This document shows positions 46,827-55,851 of a stretch of 64,000 nucleotides of DNA, in pieces. The notes below the pieces were generated by a model, which was given only the letters and a program-made list of their open reading frames with translations, was not told the origin of the DNA and did no database searches. The stretch's first letter is position 1. Each line of letters starts with the position of its first letter. The DNA comes from Acidobacteria bacterium RIFCSPLOWO2_12_FULL_68_19. GTDB lineage: Bacteria; Acidobacteriota; Vicinamibacteria; Vicinamibacterales; UBA2999. The stretch lies in the NCBI GenBank assembly GCA_001767525.1, contig MELF01000017.1:73489-137488 (forward strand), given 5' to 3'. Position numbers and translations under genes: made by a program.

Positions 46827-47728
46827 GCGCGCGCGACGCCCTTGACGGGCAGCATGACGGGAGACGACGGCGCGGCCGCCGGCGCCTCGACGAGCGTCCA
46901 CGCCTCGGCATCCTCCAGCACCCGCGCCGCAAACGCCGTGTGCAGCGCATGCCCGCCACGGTGCGCGATCAGATGGCCGATGATCGGATGGCCCACCAGC
47001 GCCATGTCGCCGATCGCGTCGAGGATCTTGTGGCGGACGAATTCGTCCTCGAAGCGCAGCGCGTTGTTGAGGACGCCGGTATCGCCGATGACGATCGCGT
47101 TCTCCAGCGAGCCGCCGAGCGCCAGCCCGTGCTGCCGCATCATCTCCACGTCCTCGAGGAACCCGAACGTGCGGGCGGGCGCGATCTCCTCCACGAACGA
47201 CTCCTCGGTCATGCGGATCGTCCGCGACTGGTGGCGCAGCAGCGGATGGTCGAAGGCGATGCTGTAGGTCACCTTCAAATGGTCCGAGGGGTAGAGCGCG
47301 ATGCGCTTGTCGCCGTGAGAGAGAGAAATCGGCCGGAGCACCTTGAGATAGCGGCGCGGCGCGGGCAGCGACTTCATCCCCGCCTCGTGAATCAGGTAGA
47401 CGAACGGGGCGGCGCTGCCGTCCATGATCGGCACTTCCGGGGAGTTCAGCTCCACAACCGCGTTGTCGACGCCAAGGCTGACGAACGCGGCCAGCAGATG
47501 CTCCACCGTATCGACCGTGACCGCGTCGCGCATCAGGCCGGTGGCATGGTCGATGCCGCCGACGTGCGTGACGATCGCGGGAATCTCGAGGCCGCCCAGA
47601 TCGGAGCGGCGGAAGCGAATGCCGCTGTTGGAAGAAGCCGGTTTCAGCGAGAGCGTGACCTTGTTGCCCGAGTGGAGGCCAATTCCTGCGCAGGAGATAG
47701 GGCGGCGAAGCGTCCGTTGAGCGTGCAT
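46823..47728 (-). CDS. lpxC: UDP-3-O-acyl-N-acetylglucosamine deacetylase
   Basis: 301 residues. Zinc ligands H77 (TVEHLLAAF), H233 and D237 (HKILDAIGD), plus the N-terminal GIGLHSGNKVTLSL and the general-base/acid region VELNSPEVPIMDGSAAPF. Commits UDP-GlcNAc to lipid A, so the cell makes LPS. It stands alone here; the 203-base upstream region is its likely promoter region. Confidence 0.96.
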   Translation of the reverse strand: MHAQRTLRRPISCAGIGLHSGNKVTLSLKPASSNSGIRFRRSDLGGLEIPAIVTHVGGIDHATGLMRDAVTVDTVEHLLAAFVSLGVDNAVVELNSPEVPIMDGSAAPFVYLIHEAGMKSLPAPRRYLKVLRPISLSHGDKRIALYPSDHLKVTYSIAFDHPLLRHQSRTIRMTEESFVEEIAPARTFGFLEDVEMMRQHGLALGGSLENAIVIGDTGVLNNALRFEDEFVRHKILDAIGDMALVGHPIIGHLIAHRGGHALHTAFAARVLEDAEAWTLVEAPAAAPSSPVMLPVKGVARA

Positions 47729-47800
47729 CAGACTTCCTGGCCGTCAGCCACGAAGGTTTTCCCGGCAGAAGCAATCACAGTGCCGAGCTGTGCTATTTCC

Positions 47801-47823
47801 GGAAAGCTATCTAACTGCTTTCC
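47801..47823. promoter_or_regulatory. Inverted repeat in the lpxC upstream region
   Basis: GGAAAGC (47801-47807) and GCTTTCC (47817-47823) with nine-base spacer TATCTAACT, about 73 bases upstream of lpxC. A possible operator in a relatively AT-rich stretch. Confidence 0.4.
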
Positions 47824-47911
47824 AATGAGTCTATTGCGGTATGAGACGCCACGCGCTCGAAGGATTGGTGTTCGAGGTTGTTGTATTGCAGCCACAACGC
47901 CAACGCCGTTA

Positions 47912-47933
47912 AGTGTGGCAAGTTTACCACACT
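47912..47933 (-). terminator. Hairpin at the end of uvrA
   Basis: AGTGTGG (47912-47918), eight-base loop, CCACACT (47927-47933). It overlaps the uvrA stop codon (47932-47934) and is followed only by a weak T-run, so it may be a terminator or 3' stabiliser. Confidence 0.5.
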
Positions 47934-50847
47934 ATCGGGCGAGCAGAGACTGGAGAAACGCTCCCGTCGCGGACTTCGGGTTGCCCGCCACCTCCTCGGG
48001 CGTGCCGGTCGCGACGACCTGGCCGCCGGCAGCTCCCCCCTCGGGCCCCAGATCGATCACATGGTCGGCCGACCGGATCACGTCGAGATTGTGCTCGATG
48101 ACGACCACCGTGTTCCCCTGATCGACCAGCTTGTTGAGGACGTCGAGCAGCTTGCGCGTATCCTCGAAATGCAGCCCGGTGGTCGGCTCGTCGAGGATGA
48201 AGAGCGTGCGTCCGGTGCCCCGCCGCGAGAGCTCGCGGGCCAGCTTCACACGCTGCGCCTCGCCGCCGCTGAGCGTCGTCGCCGACTGTCCCAGCTCGAT
48301 GTAGCCGAGCCCCACGTCCTGCAGCGTGCGCAGCCTGGTGGCAATCGGCGGTATGTTCTCGAGGAGCGGCAGCGCCTGATCGACCGTCAGCTCCAGCGCT
48401 TCGGCAATCGACTTGCCGCGGTAGTGCACTTCGAGGGTCTCGCGGTTGTAGCGACGGCCCTTGCACTGCTCGCACGTGACGTAGACGTCGGGCAGGAAGT
48501 GCATTTCGATCGCGATGACTCCGTCCCCCTGGCACGCCTCGCAGCGTCCTCCCTTGACGTTGAAGGAAAAGCGGCCCGGCTTGAAGCCGCGCGTCTTCGC
48601 CTCGGGCATCATGGCGAAGAGGTCGCGGATGAACGTGAACATGCCCGTATAGGTCGCCGGATTCGAGCGCGGGGTCCGGCCGATGGGCGACTGATCGATC
48701 TCGATCACCTTGTCGATGAGCTCCGCTCCTTCGATGCGATCGTGGGGTCCCGGGTCCGCCGAGGCGCGGTAGATGGTGCGCGCCAGCGCGCGATACAGGA
48801 TGTCGTTGACGAGCGTCGACTTGCCGGATCCGCTCACGCCCGTCACGGCTGTGAGCGTCCCGAGGGGAATCGCCACGTCGATGTTCTTGAGGTTGTTGGC
48901 GCGGGCGCCGCGGATGACGATGCCGCCCCGGAGCGCCGGCCGGCGGGCGTTCGGTGTCGGAATGGAGCGCTCGCCCCGCAGATAGGCGCCGGTCAACGAT
49001 CCGTCGCCACAGTTCAGCAGATCAGCCGGCGACCCCTGGAAGATGACGTGGCCGCCGTGCTCGCCGGCGCCCGGCCCGAGATCGACCACGTAGTCGGCCG
49101 TGCGGATCGTCTCCTCGTCGTGTTCGACGACAACGACCGTGTTGCCGAGGTCGCGCAGACGGACGAGCGTGGAGAGCAGCTTCCGATTGTCGCGCTGATG
49201 CAGGCCGATCGACGGCTCGTCGAGGATGTAGAGGACCCCCGACAGGTTCGCGCCGATCTGGGTGGCGAGCCGGATCCGCTGCCCTTCGCCGCCGGACAGC
49301 GTCGCCGCGCTGCGGTTCAGCGTGAGGTAGCCGACGCCGACGTCGTGCAGGAAGCAGAGGCGCTCCCGGATCTCGCGCAGGACACGCCCTGCGACGAGCC
49401 CCTCCCGTTCGCTCAGGTCGAACCGCTCGAAGACGTTCAGCGCCTCGCTGATCGGCAGGGTGACGTAGTCGGCGATGCCGCGCCCCTTGACGCGCACGGC
49501 GAGGCTCTGCGGCTTGAGCCGCTGCCCGCGGCACGACGGGCACTCGCGCAGCATCCGAAACGGTTCGAGGTCCTCCTGCACGATCCACGACCCCTGCTCG
49601 TACCGGCGGCGCAGGTTCGGGATGATCCCCTCGAAGTCCTTGCCGAACGGGTCGAGGTCGGCCTCGCGAGGCCGCCGGCGGAGGCGCGGGAGATCGAGGT
49701 CGTCGGCGATCTCCTCTTCCTCCTCGGCGCCGGACGCGGCGGCGCGGCTCCCACCGTCGCCGACCCCGGGGCGGGCCAGTCGGCGAGCCGACCCGGGGCC
49801 GACGAGCAGCAGGTCGCGATGCTTCTTCGGGAGCTTCGCGAACGGGACCTCCGGATCGACGCCGTATGCGCGAGCGATCGACAGAATGGCCTCCCGGACC
49901 AGCCTGCGATCGCCGCGTGCCCACGGCGCAATCGCACCCTCCAACAGCGACTTCGATTCGTCGGGGACGACGAGCCGCGGATCGAAGTCGTAGGTGGCGC
50001 CGAGTCCCTGGCAGTCGGGACACGCGCCGTGCGACGAGTTGAACGAGAACGCCCGCGGCGTCATCTCCGGCATCGAGATCCCGCAGTCGATGCAGGCCAG
50101 ACGGCGCGAGAAGAGCCGGTCGCCCAGCTCGTGGGCATTGATGACGACGACCTCGTTGGCGAGATCGAGGGCGACCTCGAGCGAGCCCGCGAGCCGGCGC
50201 TCGATGCCCGAGCGCACGATCAGCCGATCCACGACGACCTCGATCGTATGATTGCGCCGCCGATCGAGACGGATGTCCTCGTCGAGCGTCCGGAACTGCC
50301 CGTCGACGCGCGCCTTGGTGAACCCGCGCTGCCGGAGCGCCTGCAGTTCCTTCCTGAACTCGCCCTTGCGGCCCCGCACTACCGGCGCGAGCACGTTGAT
50401 GCGCGCGTCCTGTGGATAGAGCATCACGAGATCGAGAATCCGCTCGAGCGACTGCGCCGCGATCTCGCGCCGGCACCGGTAGCAGTGCGGCACGCCGATG
50501 TTGGCGAAGAGCAGCCGCAGGTAGTCGTAGATCTCGGTGACGGTGCCGACCGTCGATCGAGGATTCGATCCCGTGGTCTTCTGCTCGATGGAGATGGCCG
50601 GCGAGAGCCCGTCGATGAGGTCGACGTCCGGCTTCTCCATCTGGTCGAGGAACTGGCGCGCGTACGCCGACAGCGATTCCACGTATCGCCGCTGCCCTTC
50701 CGCGTAGATCGTGTCGAACGCCAGCGACGACTTGCCCGACCCCGACAGGCCGGTGATCACGACGATCCGGTCGCGCGGAAGGTCGACGTCGATGTTCTTG
50801 AGGTTGTGGACACGGGCGCCGCGCACCGCAATCCAGTCGTGCGCCAT
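47932..50847 (-). CDS. uvrA: Excinuclease ABC subunit A
   Basis: About 971 residues from ATG 50847 ([20 protein letters not shown]). Two ABC-ATPase modules (Walker [10 protein letters not shown] and GVSGSGKST; signatures [12 protein letters not shown] and [12 protein letters not shown]) with inserted zinc modules (CIDCG...[16 protein letters not shown]...[10 protein letters not shown]). Finds bulky DNA lesions with UvrB. Longer than E. coli UvrA by about 30 residues, partly a Gly/Ala/Glu-rich insertion near 49720-49810. Reading upstream of 50847 runs through hairpin repeats and is not protein-like. Confidence 0.97.
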   Translation of the reverse strand: MAHDWIAVRGARVHNLKNIDVDLPRDRIVVITGLSGSGKSSLAFDTIYAEGQRRYVESLSAYARQFLDQMEKPDVDLIDGLSPAISIEQKTTGSNPRSTVGTVTEIYDYLRLLFANIGVPHCYRCRREIAAQSLERILDLVMLYPQDARINVLAPVVRGRKGEFRKELQALRQRGFTKARVDGQFRTLDEDIRLDRRRNHTIEVVVDRLIVRSGIERRLAGSLEVALDLANEVVVINAHELGDRLFSRRLACIDCGISMPEMTPRAFSFNSSHGACPDCQGLGATYDFDPRLVVPDESKSLLEGAIAPWARGDRRLVREAILSIARAYGVDPEVPFAKLPKKHRDLLLVGPGSARRLARPGVGDGGSRAAASGAEEEEEIADDLDLPRLRRRPREADLDPFGKDFEGIIPNLRRRYEQGSWIVQEDLEPFRMLRECPSCRGQRLKPQSLAVRVKGRGIADYVTLPISEALNVFERFDLSEREGLVAGRVLREIRERLCFLHDVGVGYLTLNRSAATLSGGEGQRIRLATQIGANLSGVLYILDEPSIGLHQRDNRKLLSTLVRLRDLGNTVVVVEHDEETIRTADYVVDLGPGAGEHGGHVIFQGSPADLLNCGDGSLTGAYLRGERSIPTPNARRPALRGGIVIRGARANNLKNIDVAIPLGTLTAVTGVSGSGKSTLVNDILYRALARTIYRASADPGPHDRIEGAELIDKVIEIDQSPIGRTPRSNPATYTGMFTFIRDLFAMMPEAKTRGFKPGRFSFNVKGGRCEACQGDGVIAIEMHFLPDVYVTCEQCKGRRYNRETLEVHYRGKSIAEALELTVDQALPLLENIPPIATRLRTLQDVGLGYIELGQSATTLSGGEAQRVKLARELSRRGTGRTLFILDEPTTGLHFEDTRKLLDVLNKLVDQGNTVVVIEHNLDVIRSADHVIDLGPEGGAAGGQVVATGTPEEVAGNPKSATGAFLQSLLAR

Positions 50848-50897
50848 ACCTGCCTTGCCGGGACTTCCTCGGGTTGTCGAAACGTCCATCTTACCCC

Positions 50898-50976
50898 GGC
50901 GGGTCCAGAAGGACCCGCCCTGCAACATGCTGTAGCCCTCAGCACTCCCTGTAGGCCGGGTCCTTTCGGACCCGGC
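50898..50976. repeat. Second pair of palindromic hairpins, permease 3' end and uvrA upstream
   Basis: First hairpin 50898-50919 (GGCGGGTCC, loop AGAA, GGACCCGCC) is intergenic. Second 50955-50976 (GCCGGGTCC, loop TTTC, GGACCCGGC), preceded by GTAG, lies inside the last codons of the permease. Stems are perfect 9-mers. The same two types occur in accC at 7998-8051. Confidence 0.9.
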
Positions 50977-52459
50977 GAAGTCGCCGAAGGCGGCTGTGGC
51001 GGCGCCCGTAGGAAACATAGATGACGCTCCCGACGGCGAGCCAGACCCCGAACCGCTCCCACGCCTGGCGCGGCAGCCCGATCATCACGAAGAGGCAGGC
51101 GGCGACGCCCAGAGGCGCAACGATCCAGACGAGCGGCACCGTGAACGGCCGCGGCCGCTCGGGCTCGGCGACGCGCAGGACCAGCACGCCGCCGCAGACG
51201 AGCGCAAACGCAAACAGCGTCCCGATATTGGTGAGATCGTACGTCTCGGCCGCGTCGCCGACGAGCGAGGCGACGGCGACGAGCACGCCCGTGACGAGCG
51301 TGGTCGTGTGCGGAACGCGTGTTCGCGAATCGACGCGGGCCGCCCACGCGGGGAGCAGTCCGTCTCGCGCCATCGCGAAGAAGATGCGCGGTTGCCCGTA
51401 CTGGAACACGAGCAGCACCGCCGACATGGACACGACGGCGCCGAGCGCCACGAGCCACCCGACGCCGGAATAGCCCGTCAGCTCGAGCGCGCGCGCCAGC
51501 GGGTCGGCCACCGCCAGATCCGAAGACGGCACCATCCCCGTGAGCACCGCGCCGACGACGACGTAGATCACGGTGCAGACGGCGAGCCCGCCGATGATCC
51601 CGATCGGAAGGTTTCGCTGCGGGTTCCGCGTCTCCTCGGCGGCGGTGGAAATCGCGTCGAAGCCGATATAGGCGAAGAAGACGATCGCCGCGCCCTGGTG
51701 GACGCCGGTGAAGCCGTTCGGCGCAAAAGGCGCGTAGTTGGCCGGGTCGATGTTCATCAGGCCGACCGCCACGAAGAGGCCGAGCGCGACCAGCTTGATG
51801 ACGACCATCACGTTGTTGGCCGTCGAGCTCTCGCGCGCGCCGCGCAGCAGCAACCACGTGACGGCCATGACGATCGCACATGCCGGCAGGTTCACCAGCA
51901 CCGGCTGGCCGGCCAGGCGCGGAGCGGTGTCGAGCAGGCCGTGCACGGCCGGGTCGGCGCTGAGGAGCGCGGTCCGGTATCCCGTGGTGAGCCAGCCGGG
52001 CGGGTCGATGCCGATTCCTCTCACCAGCGTCGTGAAATAGTCGCCCCAGGAGATCGCCACGGCGACGTTCCCGACGGCATACTCGAGGATCAAATCCCAG
52101 CCGATGATCCAGGCGACGAGCTCGCCGAGCGTGGCGTAGGCGTACGCGTACGCGCTGCCCGCCTGCGGGATCATGGCGGCCAGCTCCGCGTAGCAGAGCG
52201 CCGCCAGCGCGCAGGCGCCGCCGAGCAGGACGAACGAGAAGACGAGGGCAGGTCCGGCGCCGTACCGAATCACGTCGCCGCCAGGTCCGATCTGGCCCGC
52301 CGCCGCCGTGCCGATGGCGCCGAAGATCCCGGCGCCGATCACGGCGCCGATGGCCAGCATCACGAGGTCGCCGGCGCCGAGCACACGCTTCAGCGAATGC
52401 GCGTCATCGGAGGGAGGCTGCAGGTCGGCAATCGGCTTGCGCGCGAACAGCTGTGACAT
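50939..52459 (-). CDS. APC-family cationic-type amino-acid permease
   Basis: 506 residues with about 12-13 membrane helices. Starts [34 protein letters not shown] is the substrate-binding unwound helix of the APC fold, and [28 protein letters not shown] is characteristic of CAT/YfnA-type transporters. Probably imports an amino acid; which one is unknown. The extreme C-terminus [12 protein letters not shown] is encoded by the palindromic repeat at 50955-50976. Confidence 0.9.
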   Translation of the reverse strand: MSQLFARKPIADLQPPSDDAHSLKRVLGAGDLVMLAIGAVIGAGIFGAIGTAAAGQIGPGGDVIRYGAGPALVFSFVLLGGACALAALCYAELAAMIPQAGSAYAYAYATLGELVAWIIGWDLILEYAVGNVAVAISWGDYFTTLVRGIGIDPPGWLTTGYRTALLSADPAVHGLLDTAPRLAGQPVLVNLPACAIVMAVTWLLLRGARESSTANNVMVVIKLVALGLFVAVGLMNIDPANYAPFAPNGFTGVHQGAAIVFFAYIGFDAISTAAEETRNPQRNLPIGIIGGLAVCTVIYVVVGAVLTGMVPSSDLAVADPLARALELTGYSGVGWLVALGAVVSMSAVLLVFQYGQPRIFFAMARDGLLPAWAARVDSRTRVPHTTTLVTGVLVAVASLVGDAAETYDLTNIGTLFAFALVCGGVLVLRVAEPERPRPFTVPLVWIVAPLGVAACLFVMIGLPRQAWERFGVWLAVGSVIYVSYGRRHSRLRRLRRVRKDPAYREC

Positions 52460-52470
52460 GAGCGCTCCAG

Positions 52471-52582
52471 CGACCGCCTACTACCTACCGCCTACCACCT
52501 ACCGCCTACCGCCTACCACCTACCGCCTACCGCCTACCACCTACCGCCTACCGCCTACCACCTACCGCCTACCGCCTACCGC
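52471..52582. repeat. Sixteen-unit heptamer array ending at a stop codon
   Basis: Sixteen consecutive 7-bp units, almost all CTACCGC or CTACCAC (one CGACCGC, one CTACTAC), with a 21-bp super-period (two CGC-ending units, then one CAC-ending unit). The next bases are CTAG, whose CTA (52583-52585) is the complement of the TAG stop of the propeller gene. The array is unbroken and exactly in phase with the stop. Confidence 0.95.
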
Positions 52583-53557
52583 CTAGTCGAACCGATACGC
52601 CGTATCGTTCGACGTAACGACCGTCTCGCCGTTCGGGCCGAACGTAACCGCCACGAGCGTGCCGCCCGAAATCACCAGTTCCGGCGCACGGTCGAGATCG
52701 GCGAAGCGGTACACGCCGCTCGCGCCCGCCAGCGCGTCGACGACGTGGAGCGTGCCGTCGGTCGCGAACGCGAGGCCTTGCGGCCGCCCCAGCGGGCACG
52801 GCAACGTCCGCACCTCGCCGTCGCGGGTAATGCGGTAGATGTAGTCGTAGGCGTTGAGCGTCGGCGCCGTGACGAACAGCTCCCGCTCGGCGCTCATGGC
52901 CAGGTGAAAGGCCGCGACGCTCGACGGCACCATCGCAAACGGGCTGGCGTGTCCGTCGCGCACGCGAAGGATCGTGCCCGACCGATCTCCCACGTACATC
53001 CACCCCTCATCGTCAAAGGCGATGCCGCAGGCGACGCCAAGATCGCTGGCCACCTGCTCGTGCGACCCGTTGTCGGCGACGCGGTAGACCGCCCCTTCGA
53101 AGCGGCTCGACACGTACAGGTGGCCGTCGGGACCGAAGGCGAGCGACGTGGCGTTGACGATTCCAGAGGCGAACGACTCCCGCGTGCCGTCGGGCGTGAC
53201 GCGGAAGATGGAGACCGGCGATTCCTGGCCGCGCGATCCACTGTAGGTGACGTACAGATTCCCGCCGGAATCGAAGACCGGGTTGTCGACCTGGTGCAGT
53301 CCCGTGGCCCAGCGTGCGCCGACGGCGACGTAGGCGGTCTGGAGCGGCACGCCGGGAACCTTCAACTCGGTGCGGCCGCCATCCACCTCGGGCGGGACCG
53401 TGACGACCAGACGCGTCGACGAGGCGAACGAGACGCGCGCCGGGACGTCGCCAAGCGTGACCGTGGAGAGCGCGTCAGCGTGAAAATCGGCGCCGTGAAT
53501 CGTAATCCGTCCGCCCTCCACCACGCGCAGCGGGTGAACGGACCTGATGGTGGGCAC
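52583..53557 (-). CDS. TIG-domain plus beta-propeller (NHL/SMP-30-like) protein
   Basis: 324 residues without a signal peptide. Residues 1-80 resemble an IPT/TIG domain (IRSVHPLRVVEGGRITIHGADF). The rest is a six-bladed-type propeller with blades such as GNLYVTYSGSRG, GHLYVSSRFEGAVYRVADNG, GWMYVGDRSGTILRVRDG and GTLHVVDALAGASGVYRFAD. Likely a sugar-lactone-binding or protein-interaction scaffold; enzyme activity not evident. The TAG stop is the first unit of the heptamer array. Confidence 0.8.
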   Translation of the reverse strand: MPTIRSVHPLRVVEGGRITIHGADFHADALSTVTLGDVPARVSFASSTRLVVTVPPEVDGGRTELKVPGVPLQTAYVAVGARWATGLHQVDNPVFDSGGNLYVTYSGSRGQESPVSIFRVTPDGTRESFASGIVNATSLAFGPDGHLYVSSRFEGAVYRVADNGSHEQVASDLGVACGIAFDDEGWMYVGDRSGTILRVRDGHASPFAMVPSSVAAFHLAMSAERELFVTAPTLNAYDYIYRITRDGEVRTLPCPLGRPQGLAFATDGTLHVVDALAGASGVYRFADLDRAPELVISGGTLVAVTFGPNGETVVTSNDTAYRFD

Positions 53558-53572
53558 GAGGCAATCGTAACC

Positions 53573-54109
53573 CTAGGTATCGTCTTCCAGCTCGACGTTC
53601 CAGTAGAGGTAGTCGCGCCAGCTCTCGGGCGCGTTGCGCAGACCGATGGTGATGCGGATCGCCGGTGCAGAATCCGGGCGCCGCGGCGCGCGCAGCAGCC
53701 TCAGTCCCGCTTCCTGCGGCGTGCGCCCGCCCTTCTGGCGGTTGCACGAAATGCAACAGGTGACGATGTTCTCCCAGTCCTTGCGGCCGCCCTGTGCCAC
53801 CGGCACCACGTGGTCGAAGGTCAACTCCGCCGTCGACAGCGTCTCGTTGCAGTACTGGCACGTGTAGTTGTCCCGCGCGTAGATATTGGCGCGGGAGAAC
53901 GGGACGTAATCGAACCGGCGTCTGATCTTGACAAAGCGGAGGAGGCGGATGACCGAGGGCAGCTTGAAGCTGAAGGACACCGCCCTTACCTCGCGGTCGT
54001 GAACGGCGATCACCTCCACCTTGCCCTGGCACCAGAGCGTGACCGCCTTTTGCCAGTGAACGACCTTGAGAGGCTCGTACGACGCGTTCAGAAGGAGCGT
54101 CTGCTCCAT
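53573..54109 (-). CDS. HNH endonuclease family protein
   Basis: 178 residues. N-terminal segment MEQTLLLNASYEPLKVVHWQ is typical of a widespread HNH subfamily. The HNH core is YTCQYCNETLSTAELTFDHVVPVAQGG, then NIVTCCISCNRQKGGRTP, with two zinc-binding CxxC pairs, the catalytic DH and asparagine. Probably a DNA nuclease of unknown role; these stand-alone genes are common and not part of restriction systems. Its promoter overlaps the divergent NlpC/P60 upstream region. Confidence 0.9.
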   Translation of the reverse strand: MEQTLLLNASYEPLKVVHWQKAVTLWCQGKVEVIAVHDREVRAVSFSFKLPSVIRLLRFVKIRRRFDYVPFSRANIYARDNYTCQYCNETLSTAELTFDHVVPVAQGGRKDWENIVTCCISCNRQKGGRTPQEAGLRLLRAPRRPDSAPAIRITIGLRNAPESWRDYLYWNVELEDDT

Positions 54110-54120
54110 GTTCCCGCTTC

Positions 54121-54149
54121 ATGATAACCGGTGCTCTTGGGGCTGTCCA
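54121..54149 (-). promoter_or_regulatory. Promoter of the HNH gene
   Basis: On the complement: TGGACA (54144-54149), 17-base spacer, TATCAT (54121-54126), then 11 bases to the ATG at 54109. Confidence 0.55.
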
Positions 54150-54204
54150 GATTGCCGGGCGTAGAAGACTAGTGAACTCAGCGACTTACGCCGATATCAC
54201 CAGC

Positions 54205-54825
54205 GTGACCATCCGGGTGCTCGTCGTGCTGCTGGCTGTGACGAGCGGCGCCTGCGCCGCGCGCAGCGGCGTTCCCCGCCCGTTCCCGGGCGCGGCAACG
54301 CCGCCCGGTGCGGCTGAGGTCCCGCCCGAGCGGGTCGAGGCGCCCGCCCCGCCGCCGGCGGCGGACGTGCCCGCTGCAGAAGGGACGTTCGCCGGCGTCA
54401 TTCGCACGGCGCTGGGGTTTCTCGGGGTCCCCTACCGAAACGGCGGCAGCGACCCGACCGGTTTCGACTGCAGCGGCTTCGTGCAGTGGGTGTTCGGGCG
54501 ACACGGGCTGGCGCTCCCGCGGGAGGTCCGCGATCAGTATCGCGTCGGACGCGACGTCGATCTGGACGAGGTCCGTGCAGGCGATCTGCTCTTCTTCCAG
54601 ACCGTCACCCGCGGCGCGTCGCACGTCGGGATTGCGCTCGGCCACGGCCGGTTCGTCCACGCGCCGAGCTCGCGCGGCGTCGTACGCGTGGAGCCATACT
54701 CGGCGTCGTACTGGGCGCGGCGGTTCGTCGGCGCGCGGCGGGTGGAAGAAGTCAGGAACGCGGAAAGAGTCCAAGCCCCCATCGCACCGAGGGTCTTTCC
54801 CGGATCGATTCGGTCGGCACGCTGA
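54205..54825 (+). CDS. NlpC/P60-family cell-wall peptidase lipoprotein
   Basis: About 206 residues from GTG 54205. Short lipoprotein signal (VTIRVLVVLLAVTSGAC), a proline/alanine-rich spacer, then the NlpC/P60 domain with catalytic cysteine in FDCSGFVQWVFGRHG, histidine in ASHVGIALGHGRFVHA and the usual third polar residue. Cuts peptidoglycan stem peptides. An ATG at 54121 is unlikely because it lies in the HNH promoter; GTG 54172 is another option. Convergent with the transglycosylase gene mtgA. Confidence 0.88.
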   Translation: MTIRVLVVLLAVTSGACAARSGVPRPFPGAATPPGAAEVPPERVEAPAPPPAADVPAAEGTFAGVIRTALGFLGVPYRNGGSDPTGFDCSGFVQWVFGRHGLALPREVRDQYRVGRDVDLDEVRAGDLLFFQTVTRGASHVGIALGHGRFVHAPSSRGVVRVEPYSASYWARRFVGARRVEEVRNAERVQAPIAPRVFPGSIRSAR

Positions 54826-54926
54826 GGACGAGACTGCGGACCCGAACTGCGCGGCCTGGCAGATCCGGTCGCGCGTAACCCGGCGCGACGTGCTGCGGAG
54901 GCACTCACGCACGACGTCCTCTTGTC

Positions 54927-55820
54927 TTACGGCGCCGGTGGGGACGGTGTCTCAGACGACGGATCCGGGAACGGATCCGATTCCGATGCCGGCGGTAACG
55001 CCGGCTCAGCAGGAAGACCCTCTCGAGCGGTGGCGTCAGCGACCGGGTCGGCTGCCGCCTCCCCCGGCGCGAGCGTATCGCCGAACGGCCCCTCGGGAGC
55101 CGCCGCCACGAGCGGCACCGGCGCAGGGGGTGTCACCTCACCCATCCGGCTCAGAATGAGCCGCTGGCGCCGATACAACCGCGCTGACGGACGGGCGGGA
55201 TTGAGCACGCGCGGATTGACGATGGCGCCGGCCAGGAGCGCCGCCTGGTCCCGGGAGAGCGCCGAGGCGGGCACCCCGAAATAGGTGCGCGCGGCCGCTT
55301 CCGCGCCCCAGATGCCGTCGCCCCATTCGATGGCGTTCAGATAGATTTCGAAGATGCGCGCCTTCGGGAGCGCCGCCTCCAGCCGTCGCGCGATGATCAG
55401 CTCGCGGAGCTTTCGGAGCGGATCGCGCGAGGGCGAGAGGTACAGGTTCTTGGCGAGCTGCTGCGTGATGGTGCTCGCGCCGCGCACGGCCCGCCCTTGT
55501 TCCCAATTGACGCGCATCGACTCGCGGAGCTCGTCATAGTCCACGCCTTCGTGATCCCAGAACGCGGCGTCCTCGGCCACCAGCACCGCGCGCTTCAGCG
55601 CGGGCGAGATGTGCGAGTAGGGCACCCAGCGCTGCACGCGGCGGACGGTTCGCCCCTCGCGCGCTCCCTCGGCGGCGCGCAGCTCCATGAAGGCGGTCGT
55701 CGAAGGATTCGTCTTCGCCAGCACGCGGACGTCGGGCAGCGTCAGGTACGCGTAGACGAGCAGACCGAATCCGGCTGCGGTGGCAGTCGCGAGCGCGCGA
55801 AGGAGTCGACGTTTCGTCAT
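54927..55820 (-). CDS. mtgA: Monofunctional peptidoglycan glycosyltransferase
   Basis: 297 residues. N-terminal membrane helix, then GT51 motifs: WVPYSHISPALKRAVLVAEDAAFWDHEGVD (catalytic E83), RGASTITQQLAKNLYLSPSR, KARIFEIYLNAIEWGDGIWG. No transpeptidase domain, so MtgA type. An unusual acidic proline-rich tail of about 70 residues follows the GT domain. Polymerises lipid II. Same strand as, and 31 bases after, the M48 protease gene. Confidence 0.94.
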   Translation of the reverse strand: MTKRRLLRALATATAAGFGLLVYAYLTLPDVRVLAKTNPSTTAFMELRAAEGAREGRTVRRVQRWVPYSHISPALKRAVLVAEDAAFWDHEGVDYDELRESMRVNWEQGRAVRGASTITQQLAKNLYLSPSRDPLRKLRELIIARRLEAALPKARIFEIYLNAIEWGDGIWGAEAAARTYFGVPASALSRDQAALLAGAIVNPRVLNPARPSARLYRRQRLILSRMGEVTPPAPVPLVAAAPEGPFGDTLAPGEAAADPVADATAREGLPAEPALPPASESDPFPDPSSETPSPPAP

Positions 55821-55851
55821 ATGCGTCGCGGCGGGCCCACCAGGACTCGTC

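Noticed and set aside
47870..47900. Sigma-54-like promoter upstream of lpxC
   Set aside because: GG and GC dinucleotides are ten bases apart on the complement (TGGCG and CTGCA), but flanking bases are poor; unlike the exact match at 39722.
49755..49810. Palindrome inside uvrA
   Set aside because: GC-rich and partly symmetric around CCCCGGG, but the arms do not pair well enough over length to class with the trmFO and hslU palindromes.
52471..52582. Possible CRISPR array
   Set aside because: Units are 7 bp, contiguous, with no spacers, and no cas genes are present.
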